DNA of 64,000 bases from the NCBI GenBank assembly GCA_015501595.1, contig JADNRX010000013.1, forward strand, positions 186,001-250,000, in the 5' to 3' direction. Below, piece by piece: positions 1 through 10,099 of the stretch; the first letter of the stretch is position 1, and the number at the start of each line of letters is the position of its first letter. The notes beneath the pieces were generated by a model. The model worked only from the letters and a program-made list of their open reading frames with translations. It searched no databases and had not been told where the DNA came from. This DNA is from Hymenopellis radicata. Its lineage: Eukaryota; Basidiomycota; Agaricomycetes; Agaricales; Physalacriaceae. The position numbers and the translations under genes are program-made.

Positions 1-1360
1 ACCCAGTGGCATTGGTCTAAACGTAGCAAGGACAAATGGCGTCGTGCGCCTAGAGATTGGCAAAAATTCATGAATTATTGGATGGAGTCGTCTCGTGCAC
101 TTGAACTCAACCGGACCGAATTCCCTCACGCCCTAACAATATTTCCGTCGCCCCCATTTTCATTCGGCGATATGGAGGTCCTTGGAGCGACATCGTTGGA
201 CTTCACTTCCCAAGGGACGATTCTCGTCTTTGAACGATACGCTTTCCTGTACCACGGCATTAATCGATGGCAACGGGAGAACACCAAAGATGGAGTCATC
301 GTAGCTGGTCAGCCCGGCATTGGTACGTTGGGGCATGAAATCTGGCCCTTCGACATTACTAACCGCAGTCTCAGGAAAAAGCTTGTTTCTGTGGTACCTC
401 CTGGTCAGGCTCATCCATGACAGGCAGCCGGTCCTTCTTCACCTGCCACATAGGGCCGGGTCGACGCCAAGCATCCTTTTCTATCGAGGTCATGTGTGGC
501 GTCCAAAGGACAAGGACTACGAGTTTCTATACTTACCACACGAGGCCGCCACGGAGGAGTTGGACACCATGACGCACACAATCATGCTCGTGGACTCGTC
601 AGAAGAAGTCAAAGCGCCTCGTGGACTGACTCACGCTTCCGGATGGCCGATTTACGCTGTATCCCCCAAAAAAGAACGCTACCATGAGTTCCGCAAGGTT
701 CGAAACGCGACGCTCTGGGGGCTGGATTTATGGAGTCCTGCACATCTTCGAAAAGGGTGAGTTGTTCTCAGTTTGTTCATGATGATACCTGATTCTTGTC
801 CATTCTAGCCTCGAGCTTCAGATAAAGTGGCCCCGAATGATGAAGTTCCTTACCGCATATCTGGCCTCCCCCGAGTCGATGCAGGATATTCCAAATCGTC
901 TTGAAAAGGCCATTGCAACAAAAGAGAGCGCAAAGTATGCTACCTGGCCCAAGGAAACAGCTACCGATTGGATTGATATCCTGCTTGACGATGCAATCTA
1001 TCAGTATGGGCTCGTACCCCGATCGGTCTTTCAGCATGTCCTTTCTCCTGTCATCACAGAACAGCGTGCTGCCCTTCCCTCTGACATTCTCAAACGCATT
1101 GAGAACCAGTTCCCAGTATACGGATCATCTACATCTGACGCCATATATGACGAGATCGTCGCACTCCGCGTGCAGCCTCACTCCCTAACGTGTATTGATA
1201 GCACGGAATTCTCTGTTGTTATCGGAAGTGCTGCTGTGTGGGAGCAGCTGCAACACTCTCTTTCCAAGACTGCGCCCACACAAATTGAAGAAACCTTCCA
1301 TAGCTTGAGGGCTGTGTCTAGAGACCTCAACGAGTCAGCGGATCACGCGGGTTTACCCAT

Positions 1361-1469
1361 ACTCGATCCGCTCGGGCATCTCGGAGATCCGATCCGTTTG
1401 ATCCGTAGACCCGTGACGGGTCGGATCGCACATGGATCGCGGATCAGCCTCTGGAGGCGCGAGTACTCG
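1361..1469 (+). repeat. Left terminal direct repeat of the 1.4-2.3 kb insertion
   Basis: It starts ACTCGATCCGCTCGG and ends GAGTACTCG. It aligns end to end without gaps to 2203-2311, 85 of 109 positions matching by eye. Several GATCCG/CGGATC words make it partly self-complementary. Confidence 0.75.
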
Positions 1470-1893
1470 TCGCGAGTACTCGTGTTGACTCGTCAATATT
1501 TAGCTATATATTTAACCTTAATTTACAAATTTTTACGAAGTTAAACGGGCCCTTACGTCGCCCAAACAAGCCATTCACATGAATTTCTGCTCAATTCTCA
1601 CGATCCGGCAATCGCCGAGAGGCCGCGTAAGCCTGCGATCGGATGGTTTCTCTGTCTTCCTCGTACCACCACCACCCACCACAACCACCCAGTGCGCGAC
1701 GGTCGTCGCCACTGCCTCTCTGACGATTGTCAGGGGGCCTCTGGGGTGTGGATCGTGGTCTTGGCTTCATGCCGGACCTGCTGCTGTCTTTATGACAGCA
1801 GCAACAGACGACGTCCACGACGGCGCCGACTTGGACGACTCCCAGATGACGACGACGGAGATGGGACGGCGGCGGGGATGGGGTGAAGACGAT

Positions 1894-1932
1894 GATGGAC
1901 GGACGCGATGGACGGACGCGATGGACGGACGA
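1894..1932 (+). repeat. Tandem repeat, about 13-bp unit
   Basis: Three adjacent near-identical copies of ATGGACGGACGCG lie inside the insertion. The unit is not a multiple of three. Confidence 0.7.
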
Positions 1933-1984
1933 TGCATGGGGTGGCGGCGCAGTGACACGGTGAGTGCGCCGTCGCGGATGACAC

Positions 1985-2105
1985 AGACCATCACCCACAC
2001 CACCACCTCCACCACCTCCACTACCCACACCACCACCTCCACCACCACCATCACCATCTCCACCACCACCACCTCCTCATCCACTCTCACCACCACTCTC
2101 CAGTC
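1985..2105 (+). repeat. ACC/TCC-rich low-complexity tract
   Basis: About 120 bp of CCACCACCTCCACC-type simple sequence inside the insertion. It produces long Thr/Ser or Val/Glu readings in several frames, none of which looks like a gene. Confidence 0.8.
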
Positions 2106-2202
2106 TGCATCATGCACGACTGAGTGTCCCCGTGCCATTGCCCGGGGATACTCGTCGCGCATGAATAGATTTGGGTGATGGCGTACTCGAGTTTACTCGA
2201 GT

Positions 2203-2311
2203 ACTCGACTCGCTCGGCGATCTCGGTGATCCGATCCGTCTGATCCGTCGATTCGTGGCGGGTCGGATCACATAAGGATCACGGATCGGCGCTTTCGGCC
2301 ACGGGTACTCG
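2203..2311 (+). repeat. Right terminal direct repeat of the 1.4-2.3 kb insertion
   Basis: It starts ACTCGACTCGCTCGG and ends GGGTACTCG, the ungapped partner of 1361-1469. Further GTACTCG and GGATCGCGGATC words continue outward to about 2340, so the true element edge could lie there. Confidence 0.75.
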
Positions 2312-3395
2312 CATGATGGATCGCGGATCTGATCCGGATTTGAGTCGTTGAGGTCTCTAGCTGTGTCAAGTGGTGCGGTGTTGGCAGGGCACATCTTTGC
2401 TGCCTACGCCCTTAATCGCATGAAGCAGGATAATCCCCCTCTTCCCCTCAAGCCAATGACACTTAACCCGTTCTCTGACTCAGCTGAACCTCTGTTTATT
2501 TCTGACCTGGAAGAGATGAGGGATGCAGACATGAAGGATGTGGAGATGGAGGATGCTGAGGCCAAGGATTTAGCTTCACGTCCGGCAGTGCAATTTATGC
2601 CAACACGGGGCAGGTCAGTACAAGCCTGGTCCGAGCGAACCTACAAGCTCGGACAACCAAACTCACTCTTGGCACGGGGTCATGTTATCTTTGTTGCCGT
2701 TGCAACTAATCACCCTCTGTTTGACGCATTTTTCCTCGACGTGCCCGATGGCGCTAACCAGCTTTTCCGCGTCCTTTGGGTAATTCAATTTACTACGCGA
2801 CGGAACCACAAGTGCTCCTCCAAAGGATTCCTCGATGTTCGAAGGCTGATGAAGCAAGCGGGCATCAGCATATAGATGGATCTGGATCAACTATCCATAT
2901 TGAGGTTCGATGGGTCCTCATTACACCAACAACAGCTACCGAAAAGTCTGACCGGCAGTGGCAAATGCCACCGGGCTGGGACTCGGACATTTCTCATGAA
3001 GATCATCGTGGACTCGTTTGGCTGCAAGAGATGGACTTTAGCTGAATGGAAAAGGTTTGACTGGACAGTTTTGTTTATGTTTTCGCATCCCTCGTTTTTG
3101 TAAAGCATCCCTGTGAATCGATTTCAAGTTAGGCAAAGATATTTGAGTTATTGATTCCTACTCCGAGTCTCTTGTTCTTACAGCCGACTCTGAAAACCTC
3201 GACGCCGACCCGGAGGCCGGCGGGTCTAAAGCAACTTCACCACCACTGTGCCGAACAAATTGTAACCACATGGTTGTTACTCTGTGGCGCTAGCGCCTTC
3301 GCCATCGGTCTGGTGCGAGATGTGCTGTACGTCCAAGCTTTCCCTCTGTCGATTCCCATAATGCAACGTGTATTCTATGTTCTATGTTCTGTAAC

Positions 3396-5495
3396 CTAGT
3401 ACCCAGTGAGCGCCTGCCAGAACACCTTGAAAACCAATCGGGGATGAAGGAGGTCAATCGAGGCCACATCCAGCATGCAGAGGCTGCGCCACAACACTGC
3501 TCCTGCATACGCGTCCTGCAAAGAACGCGATGAATTTTTTTGGAGGAAAACAAGCGAAACAACCTACTTTAGATGCAAGTATCTGGATTTGCTTCGTATA
3601 CCACCGGAGGAACTTGCCATCATCGAGGCTCTCGCCTTCTGACGGAATGGTTGTGCTTTGAGCGTAATCGACGTACTTGGTGCCCTGCCTAGGTTTCCCT
3701 TTAACGAGGAATCAAAGAGACTAGTTGAACACAAACCATAGCGGAGCAAGCTTCGCGGCGTGACTCTGGAAGAATCGCTTCACCAAGTTACGCGGGAGTT
3801 CTGCTCTGGTGCGGTTCTGATGCAATATGGTGTTCAAGCTGAGAGCTCCGAGCATGGCCTTCGAGACTCCTTGTCTATGGAGACACTCGTTAGGAGATAA
3901 CTTCTAACATGGATGACAAAACAGTACCCGTAGAGAGGATTGATTCGTGATATACTGTCACCAATAGCAATCCAATTGGACGGAAGGTTCTTTGCTTTTT
4001 CATAATGCATCCAGTAACACGGTCCTTCATATAACTGTGAAACTCTGCGCGCCAGATATGGAGTAATTTCAACAAACGTACCGACTTTGCCGGGGAAGAC
4101 CTTGACGGTGTCTTCAGCCTCGGTAAGCATGTCGAGGAGATCGAAGAACCATTCAGTCGACTGTTTCTCGACCTTGATGGAACGAGCGTGTTCTTCGACG
4201 CCCTTGAGTGTCCTCGGTAGGTCGTCGACGCCCCAAGAACCACAGCACAATTGTACTAAGAAGCTTTGAACAACATATTCTGATACCGCGCGCGCAACGT
4301 CACTTACTGGAACGTCCCTCGGCCTTCACTGCTGCGAGGAAGCGATGATCACGGCTCGTGTCCGGAAAGCAGAGGACGATTGTCCCTCCAATGTTCTCAA
4401 AGCCTCCGGGAATGGGAAGCTTCGCGCCCAGTTCAGGCGAAATATACAATTGGAACGTGACATAGTAGCCCTTCTGGTCGTAACACGACCGTAACGCGTT
4501 GAAGTCATCTCCATTGAACCCGGCGCGTTGTATCCACTTGGCACCGGCTTGCGTCGGACCCGTACAGTCTAGAGATAAAAGAACTGAGTGCCTAGGAACG
4601 AAGAGGGCTTTTCGGAGAGGCGTTCTTACCAATGACAAAGGTCGCGTCGAGGTCTATCGTCGCTCCTTCCCGGGTCCTAAGAGACACTTTGCCAAGGCGG
4701 TCGGGATGCTTGTCGTTGGCTGTATATCCTGTGACAGTGCCAATGATCTGTTGAATGTTGGGGTATTCCTTAGTCAACGTTAATCGACGCGTCAAGGTCT
4801 CGAGCGCCTGTCGAGACGCGAAGAACATTTTGGGAAGGTCACCGCCATTATGGCTGTAGGGAACTTTCATCACATGCCCGAAGAAGTTTGGGCCGTAGTT
4901 GGCTGGAGCCACCCTATAGAGAGTGGTATCTTAGCAGGAGCTATGTTGGGCCGGAATATGCTTACCCGATGTCGGATGCTTTGCATTCTTCATCAAAGTT
5001 GGGATACAGAGCAGACATGGCTTTGTACAGGATGGCCTGGTTTACTGTAAAAGATATGAAGGAGGAGGGAGCACCATAACGCGCACGCATCGTACCTTGA
5101 ATAGAGGTATACTGCATGACCCGGCTTCGCGTATTCTCCTGGGTCCAAGATTGGACTTTGCGAGCATCGTCCGTGTCCAGCCAGCTCTCGGCTTCGACGA
5201 TAATGACGCGTTCAAAGTGGTCATGACAGACGCGAGCCGTGAGAAGCCCACCAACACTGTGACCAAGTTGGAGACCACGTCCAAATTAGAATGGGCGCAC
5301 ACACCTTGCACCACAAATGACTACCGTGCCAGGAATTTTCGCCTTGTCACTACGGGGTTGGGCCAGATAGTCGCAATCGTAGAATCCAGTCTCTTTCGCG
5401 ATAAGACGTTTTCGAAGTGTCGACCAGGCGGCTGACGCTAGAATGAGCGCAGCCGCCAGTCCTCCCAGCACGTACAGTTGAGTAGAGTCGACCAT
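3396..5495 (-). CDS. Membrane-anchored FAD-dependent monooxygenase/oxidoreductase
   Basis: The start at 5495 gives a hydrophobic N-terminal anchor (LYVLGGLAAALILASAAW). After the first intron the Rossmann FAD-binding motif reads VVICGASVGGLLTARV and ends in an acidic strand (RVIIVEAE). Later exons carry ASRQALETLTRRL, a DCTGP turn and the second FAD/ribityl motif IAIGDSISRINPLYGQG, typical of flavoprotein hydroxylases. The last two exons need the donor gtgttc near 3735 (joining APLW-F to GTKYVDY) and end LVFKVFWQALTGY at 3396. All frames join with GT-AG introns, so the gene looks intact. Substrate unknown; no biosynthetic cluster is adjacent. A decayed partial copy lies upstream at 6176-6370. 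Confidence 0.75.
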
Positions 5496-6175
5496 GGTAG
5501 TTGAGATAAATACATTCTCTCGCCTTTACTTTTAAATTGAAGATAGCAGGCATGAGAACATTTCACGGTCATATCAGTGTCTGATCAGTGTTGAACGTTG
5601 AACTACATGTCGAGTATAGCCGCCCTTGGCCGCCTTGGCGTGGCATCGACGGAGGACGGCCCGAAGCTACCGACTCGCGTACCCTTGTTGTCGCTCCTGT
5701 AATATACCTCCCTATGTCTCATACATCTGGAAGAGCTTCCTGGTCCGTATCATTGGCAGCTCGTGGCTGGTGTTACAGTATTACCATACCTAGTATGTAG
5801 CATGGGTCCAATACTTGAGAAAGAAGATACACAGAAGCCAATTATCTGTCGAGGGCGCCGGCATGGAGACAATCAGGTGAAAGTGGGTACGCGTACATGG
5901 TGCGACATGAGCGCCTCTTCCAGCAGACAGTTGAATCTTCAGGACAGTCAAATGCGCCACTCAGTAGAAAAACTTCATTCACTACTGACAGACAGGGAGA
6001 GACGTGTCTCGGATGAGCGCTTGAGCGCTCAGAGCTCAGACCACGACGCGAATGCGAACCTAACCCTAAGTATTATCGTCGTAGGCAACCGTGCATAGAT
6101 GTAACATGAGTGACACGGACTGTACACCGCCAGTAAGGTACAGTAGTACGATATCTATGCAACAGATTCAAGGTC
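5496..6175. other. Intergenic region upstream of the FAD monooxygenase
   Basis: Probably promoter and decayed sequence. A telobox-like AACCCTAA word sits at about 6061-6068. Short open frames exist on both strands, but none shows a domain or plausible splicing. Confidence 0.4.
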
Positions 6176-6370
6176 TCAACTTCTGAAGGCCTTCCACAAG
6201 ACTCTGACAACCAACAGTGGGTGCAGCAAGTCGATCGACGCTGAGCCTTGCTGGTTATGCAACCACGGTAAACATTAGCACTTACTTGAATTACCCTCGG
6301 CTTTGACAGCAGAAATATACCGGTTGTCTCTAGATACATCCGGAAACAACGTCATGATTCCTCCACAAGG
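6176..6370 (-). pseudogene. Relic of a second FAD monooxygenase copy
   Basis: Read on the minus strand, CGGIMTLFPDVSRDNRYI and SAVKAEG match the intact neighbour's GGTIVLCFPDTSRDHRFL and AAVKAEG. A GT-AG-like gap then leads straight to ASIDLLHPLLVVRVLWKAF and a stop at 6176-6178, matching the neighbour's last exon (ASIDLLHPRLVFKVFWQAL). The exons that lie between these two in the intact gene, including the GDS motif, are missing, and no 5' part was found. It is therefore an internally deleted, truncated duplicate. Confidence 0.75.
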
Positions 6371-6406
6371 ATGCTTGAAATGATTGGTGGTTTGAACACT
6401 GGAGAA

Positions 6407-6859
6407 TCAACTTTCACGAGCAACGGACGCGTACAAGAAGACCATCGTTGTATCTGAAAAAATCAATAAACACGAAACATGTCCACGATGAACCTGTAAG
6501 TTACAGTGGCGCAAAAAACTTGGCGTCCCGTATTCCCCGCCCGAACATTGGCTTCCTCCAGTAACTGCGGCCACCCATTCAAACACAGACTCTTGTGATG
6601 CTCCTTTCCATGCCTTGGTCAAATTCCGCACAATTACGGTCAGGTCCACCTCTCGATCGCCAACTTGAGGATCACAGTGGGAGACAAGAACCGCAAAATG
6701 CAGTAGCGATTGCATGAAAGTGGAATGCCTCATGAAAGGGTTAGTATGTACTCGCATGCGATAAACTGTGGTGGAACGGTTCTTCGTTTTCAACTTGCGT
6801 CGTGCGATGAGGCAGTTTAATCTTGCAAAAAGTCGATGTACTTGTAGTCTGCACTGCAA
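6407..6859 (-). CDS. Uncharacterised open frame, 150 aa
   Basis: An uninterrupted minus-strand frame between the monooxygenase relic and RML2. Composition is protein-like in the middle (VGDREVDLTVIVRNLTKAW), but I recognise no domain, signal peptide or membrane segment. It may be an exon of a decayed gene. Confidence 0.25.
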   Translation of the reverse strand: MQCRLQVHRLFARLNCLIARRKLKTKNRSTTVYRMRVHTNPFMRHSTFMQSLLHFAVLVSHCDPQVGDREVDLTVIVRNLTKAWKGASQESVFEWVAAVTGGSQCSGGEYGTPSFLRHCNLQVHRGHVSCLLIFSDTTMVFLYASVARES

Positions 6860-7163
6860 CGATGACTCTTTGATAGGACACTGAGGCCGGTCCTCAAGGT
6901 TTTGTTTCGGTCAAATCTCTTCTCTGGACCACAAATACATCCCGGTGGCCGAATACGGTACTCCAAATCTGTCAAAGAGAGTACATCCTAGTACTCGATG
7001 GCAGATTGCTGAACGACTCGACCACCTTTTCATAAAATTCAGAATACACACAAGGAGAAAGCTCCGAGGCGAACATGTGCAACTGAACGCGGGCAGATGA
7101 GCAAGTCGAGTGGCCCATGGGTTATGATAGATGCGATTAACTGGAGTAAAATATAATTGCTAG
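6860..7163. other. Intergenic, 3' side of RML2
   Basis: About 300 bp holding the RML2 3' flank. I see no gene or repeat in it. Confidence 0.4.
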
Positions 7164-8318
7164 CTAAACGACCATGCCCTTGTTATTCTTGTCCTTGCCT
7201 CTAGGTCTCTCCCTGACGACATACTTGTTGCTGTTCTTGGGACCTTTGGGACCAGGCTTCCTCGTCCTAGTACCCTGTGTGCCCCAGCCCCATATCGACA
7301 CGGGATGCTTGTTTGATTTTGACTTTCCACGGCCACCTCCGTGGGGATGGTCCTTTGCGTTCATGGCCACACCACGGACCTCTGGGCGCCAGCCCATCCA
7401 CCTACGGCGGCCCGCCTTGCCGAGGACGCGATGCTCATGAAGGTGGTTTGAGACGCGTCCAATAGTCGCGCAGCACCCCTGCCGAATCTTGCGGACCTCG
7501 CCCGACTGGAGGCGGACGAGAGAAAAGGTGCCGTCCTCCTCGTGTGCCATGACCTGTGCCGACGCACCCGCTGCACGGGCGAGGATGCCGGGACCGTCTA
7601 CGGTGAGGCCGACGTTGTGGACGATGGTGCCGGGGGGTATGAGACGCAAAGGGAGGACGTTGCCGCTCTTTATTGTGAGGGAGCGGAAGACACCGAGGGC
7701 GAGAGAGACGCGGGATGCCTCCTCCTCGTCCTGGTTCTGTGAGCCCAAGCCGTTGAGGGCGCTGGCGAGGTCTACGCCTTCGAGACCTTGTATGAAGCCG
7801 GCAGGGATGCCGCTGCGGAATGAGCGGACCTCGTCGCCGGCGCGCATGCCGTCCGTCGCGAGTATGTATGCCCACTCGCCGGCGTCTTGGCGGTGCTTGA
7901 CGAGGGCGACATGGCTGGTGCGGGTTGGGTCGTACTCGATGCGGACAACGTCCCAGATGCCGCCTTTTTCTCTCCGAAAGTCGAGGAGGCGGATACGCTG
8001 CCTGTGTCCGCCGCCGCGGTGCCGGACTGTGATGCGCCCTGTGCTATTGCGGCCGCCGTGCTTGCGCTTGGCGACGGTGAGGGCGCGAACGGGGCGGCCT
8101 GCGTAGAGGTGGGGAGTGAGGATGTTGCGGAGGTGGCGGACACCGGGGGTGAAGGGGTGGAACGTCTTGAAGAGCGAGTCGTCCGCGGTGAGCGCCGTGT
8201 CTTTTTGTTTCCGGTCTTTCGACTTGGAGGACGAGGCGGGCGCGGCGTACGTCCGCGTGGTGGCGCCTAGGAGTACCCGCGGTGCCGGACGCTGGAGCGC
8301 TGCTCGGAGCGCGAACAT
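7164..8318 (-). CDS. RML2: Mitochondrial large-subunit ribosomal protein uL2m
   Basis: Single-exon, 384-aa member of the uL2 family. The N-terminus is Arg/Ala-rich with few acids (FALRAALQRP, TTRTYAAP), as expected of a mitochondrial presequence. The rRNA-binding core follows (KRKHGGRNSTGRITVRHRGG, GHRQRIRLLDF), then the C-terminal signature VRGVAMNAKDHPHGGG, whose His belongs to the conserved loop near the peptidyl-transferase centre. The C-terminal tail is basic, as in mitochondrial L2. It is divergent from MAK5 across only 47 bp. A 204-aa frame opposite it is a GC-rich shadow. Confidence 0.95.
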   Translation of the reverse strand: MFALRAALQRPAPRVLLGATTRTYAAPASSSKSKDRKQKDTALTADDSLFKTFHPFTPGVRHLRNILTPHLYAGRPVRALTVAKRKHGGRNSTGRITVRHRGGGHRQRIRLLDFRREKGGIWDVVRIEYDPTRTSHVALVKHRQDAGEWAYILATDGMRAGDEVRSFRSGIPAGFIQGLEGVDLASALNGLGSQNQDEEEASRVSLALGVFRSLTIKSGNVLPLRLIPPGTIVHNVGLTVDGPGILARAAGASAQVMAHEEDGTFSLVRLQSGEVRKIRQGCCATIGRVSNHLHEHRVLGKAGRRRWMGWRPEVRGVAMNAKDHPHGGGRGKSKSNKHPVSIWGWGTQGTRTRKPGPKGPKNSNKYVVRERPRGKDKNNKGMVV

Positions 8319-8365
8319 GGTGGGAGGAAGGCACGTGGTAGAAAAACTTTTGATCGAGGACGGTC
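8319..8365. promoter_or_regulatory. Very short bidirectional promoter, RML2/MAK5
   Basis: Only 47 bp separate the divergent ATG codons, so both 5' UTRs and core promoters must overlap each other or the opposite coding region. No TATA box is visible. Confidence 0.55.
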
Positions 8366-10099
8366 ATGAAGTCAAAGGTCAGAAAGATTGCTGATCTCCC
8401 ATGGAGCTCCATTTCGACACGCATCGACGGCGACGACGGCATTATTGAGCTCGAGGAGGTAGAGGGTGTAGATGTGGTCTACAATGATGGCGTACCCACT
8501 TTTCATGTCGCAGAAACTACTGCTTCAAAACCACAGCCGTCCACATCGACGAGGCCCGACCTTCCATCGCTACCTGACCCACCAGAGTCAATGAGCGCCT
8601 GGGCTGAGCTCGGATTACATCCTGCGCTTTTGCATTCGCTACCTTCTGCTACTCCGACACCCATCCAATCCGCCGTCCTCCCTCCCGCAATGGCCTCGTC
8701 GATATTAGCAACAGCCCCAACCGGCTCTGGAAAAACACTCGCGTTTGCGCTACCCATCCTCCACTCGCTGCTCACGACGCGACCAGAGTCGTACACACCT
8801 CAGGCGCTGATCCTTCTACCTACGCGCGAACTCGCACTCCAAGTCGTGCAGCATATAAAATCAGCCTGTACCGCGGTCAATGGCAAGAGTCCAACACCAG
8901 TAGTCAGCGTAGCTGCCATCGTCGGTGGTATGTCATCCCAAAAGCAGGACCGCATTTTGGCTAGAGGAGTACACATTGTAGTGGGTACGCCGGGACGGCT
9001 TTGGGACGTGATCCAGACCAACGAAACCCTCAAGGAGCAGCTCGGCTCGTTGCGATTTCTAGTACTCGATGAAGCAGATCGGCTGGTGCAGCCTGGGAGT
9101 TTCAAAGAGGTCGAACGCATTCTGGAATGCACAACCGCAGCCCAGACATTTGTGTTCAGCGCTACCATGTCCCAGCAGGGTCTCCAACGCACAAAGCACA
9201 AGCGCAAGACTGACGACTCGATGCTCCCATCGCTACTCGCCCTCCTCCCCGGCTTTGACCCCACCGTCCTCACCCTCTCCGCCCCTTCTTCACCGCTTCC
9301 CCCAACCCTCACCCATACCCTCCTACCCGTCCTCGCCGACACACGCGACCTCACACTATACACACTCCTCCTGCTCCACCCCACCCTCCGCATTCTCATC
9401 TTCCTCCCCTCCATCCCCCACATCCGGCGGCTCCTCCCTCTCCTCACCACACTCGGCCTGCCCGCATACCCCCTCCACTCCTCCCTCCCCCAACCCACAC
9501 GGCTCTCCTCCCTCGCCTCTTTTACGAAACACACCAACGCCATACTCCTCGCCACGGACCTCGCCGCGCGCGGACTCGACTTTGACGCGTGCCCCGTCGA
9601 CCTCGTCATCAGCTATACCCCCGCACCGTCGCCCTCCACCCACATCCACCGCCTCGGCCGCACGGCTCGCGCGGGCCGCTCCGGCGCAGCCATCACCGTC
9701 GTCTCCCCCGCCGACGCCTCCGCCGCTCAGGTCCTCTGGCGCCAGTTTGGTGAGCCACAGCGATATGAGGGTATTCCCCCGCTGCTCGTCGACAAGGTAA
9801 GACCGAGGGTACAACTGGCGAAACAGCTCGAGGAGATGACCCACAAGGCAAAGAAGGAAAGGCATGATCAAAAGTGGATGAGGGATACCGCAGAGGCGTT
9901 GGGTGTCGATTATGATGGGGAGGAGCAGGAGGCCCAGAGTCAGTCCGGCAACGTGCAGGCCCTCAAGGCAAAGCTGGCTGCGTTGCTTGCTAAACCGCTC
10001 GTGCCAAGGGGCGTTTCTTTGAGGTATCCTACCGCTCAGATGGCGAATGATGTTATTAACGGCCGCACTCTCGATGGTGTTGTTGGTGTATTGAAATAA
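8366..10099 (+). CDS. MAK5: DEAD-box RNA helicase of 60S biogenesis, Mak5/DDX24 type
   Basis: Intronless, 577 aa. The N-terminal LPWSSIS...IIELEEVEGVDVVY block is typical of Mak5. Helicase motifs follow in order: Q-motif region (SAWAELGLHP, TPIQSAVLPP), I (APTGSGKT), Ia (PTRELALQ), GG, Ib (TPGR), II (VLDEADRL), III (SAT), IV, V (ATDLAARGLDF) and VI (HRLGRTARAGR). The C-terminal KAKKERHDQKWMRDTAEALG segment also fits Mak5. Members act in the nucleolus on pre-60S particles. Its last ~100 codons are duplicated at 12861-13157. Confidence 0.88.
   Translation: MKSKVRKIADLPWSSISTRIDGDDGIIELEEVEGVDVVYNDGVPTFHVAETTASKPQPSTSTRPDLPSLPDPPESMSAWAELGLHPALLHSLPSATPTPIQSAVLPPAMASSILATAPTGSGKTLAFALPILHSLLTTRPESYTPQALILLPTRELALQVVQHIKSACTAVNGKSPTPVVSVAAIVGGMSSQKQDRILARGVHIVVGTPGRLWDVIQTNETLKEQLGSLRFLVLDEADRLVQPGSFKEVERILECTTAAQTFVFSATMSQQGLQRTKHKRKTDDSMLPSLLALLPGFDPTVLTLSAPSSPLPPTLTHTLLPVLADTRDLTLYTLLLLHPTLRILIFLPSIPHIRRLLPLLTTLGLPAYPLHSSLPQPTRLSSLASFTKHTNAILLATDLAARGLDFDACPVDLVISYTPAPSPSTHIHRLGRTARAGRSGAAITVVSPADASAAQVLWRQFGEPQRYEGIPPLLVDKVRPRVQLAKQLEEMTHKAKKERHDQKWMRDTAEALGVDYDGEEQEAQSQSGNVQALKAKLAALLAKPLVPRGVSLRYPTAQMANDVINGRTLDGVVGVLK

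Larger units (their letters stand above)
1361..2311. mobile_element. Non-autonomous insertion with 109-bp terminal direct repeats
   Basis: This stretch separates two halves of one coding gene. It begins and ends with a 109-bp direct repeat (1361-1469, 2203-2311), about 78% identical without gaps by hand alignment. The ends are rich in GATCCG words and the palindrome CGAGTACTCG. The interior has no convincing gene: it holds a short GACGGACGCGATG tandem and a long ACC/TCC-rich tract. A possible imperfect duplication of host sequence lies outside (about 1302-1320 against 2345-2368, both reading roughly SLR-AVS). The direct repeats recall a miniature LTR (TRIM-like) element, but no primer-binding site or polypurine tract was identified. 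Confidence 0.55.
1..3045 (+). pseudogene. CRN/RHS-like P-loop ATPase gene, 5'-truncated by the window edge and split by an insertion
   Basis: The frame is open from base 1. Removing a GT-AG intron at 323-374 creates a perfect Walker A box, GQPGIGKS, followed by LFLWYLLVRLI; before splicing the motif is split over two frames. A second intron runs from about 757 to 808. The protein then continues (IKWPRMMKFLTAYL) to about 1340, where a repeat-flanked insertion interrupts it. Coding resumes at about 2345-2875 (LAGHIFAAYALNR, WVIQFTTRR) and ends in another frame at 3045 (WQMPPGWDSD, DHRGLVWLQEMDFS), with one frame change near 2870-2890. The layout matches the large basidiomycete family of CRN/RHS-type P-loop proteins; a role as secreted effector or selfish-element protein is only inference. 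The insertion plus frameshift make a functional product unlikely. Confidence 0.7.

Noticed and set aside
3700..3760. Apparent stop (FVFN-TAG) in the FAD monooxygenase
   Set aside because: Using the donor gtgttc just before it and the acceptor cctaggcag gives APLWFGTKYVDYAQSTT, so the stop is intronic.
3396..8318. Secondary-metabolite cluster around the FAD monooxygenase
   Set aside because: Neighbours are a relic of the same gene and a mitoribosomal gene; no synthase, transporter or regulator is present.
8800..9609. 269-aa open frame on the minus strand
   Set aside because: Antisense shadow of MAK5, Arg/Ser-rich.
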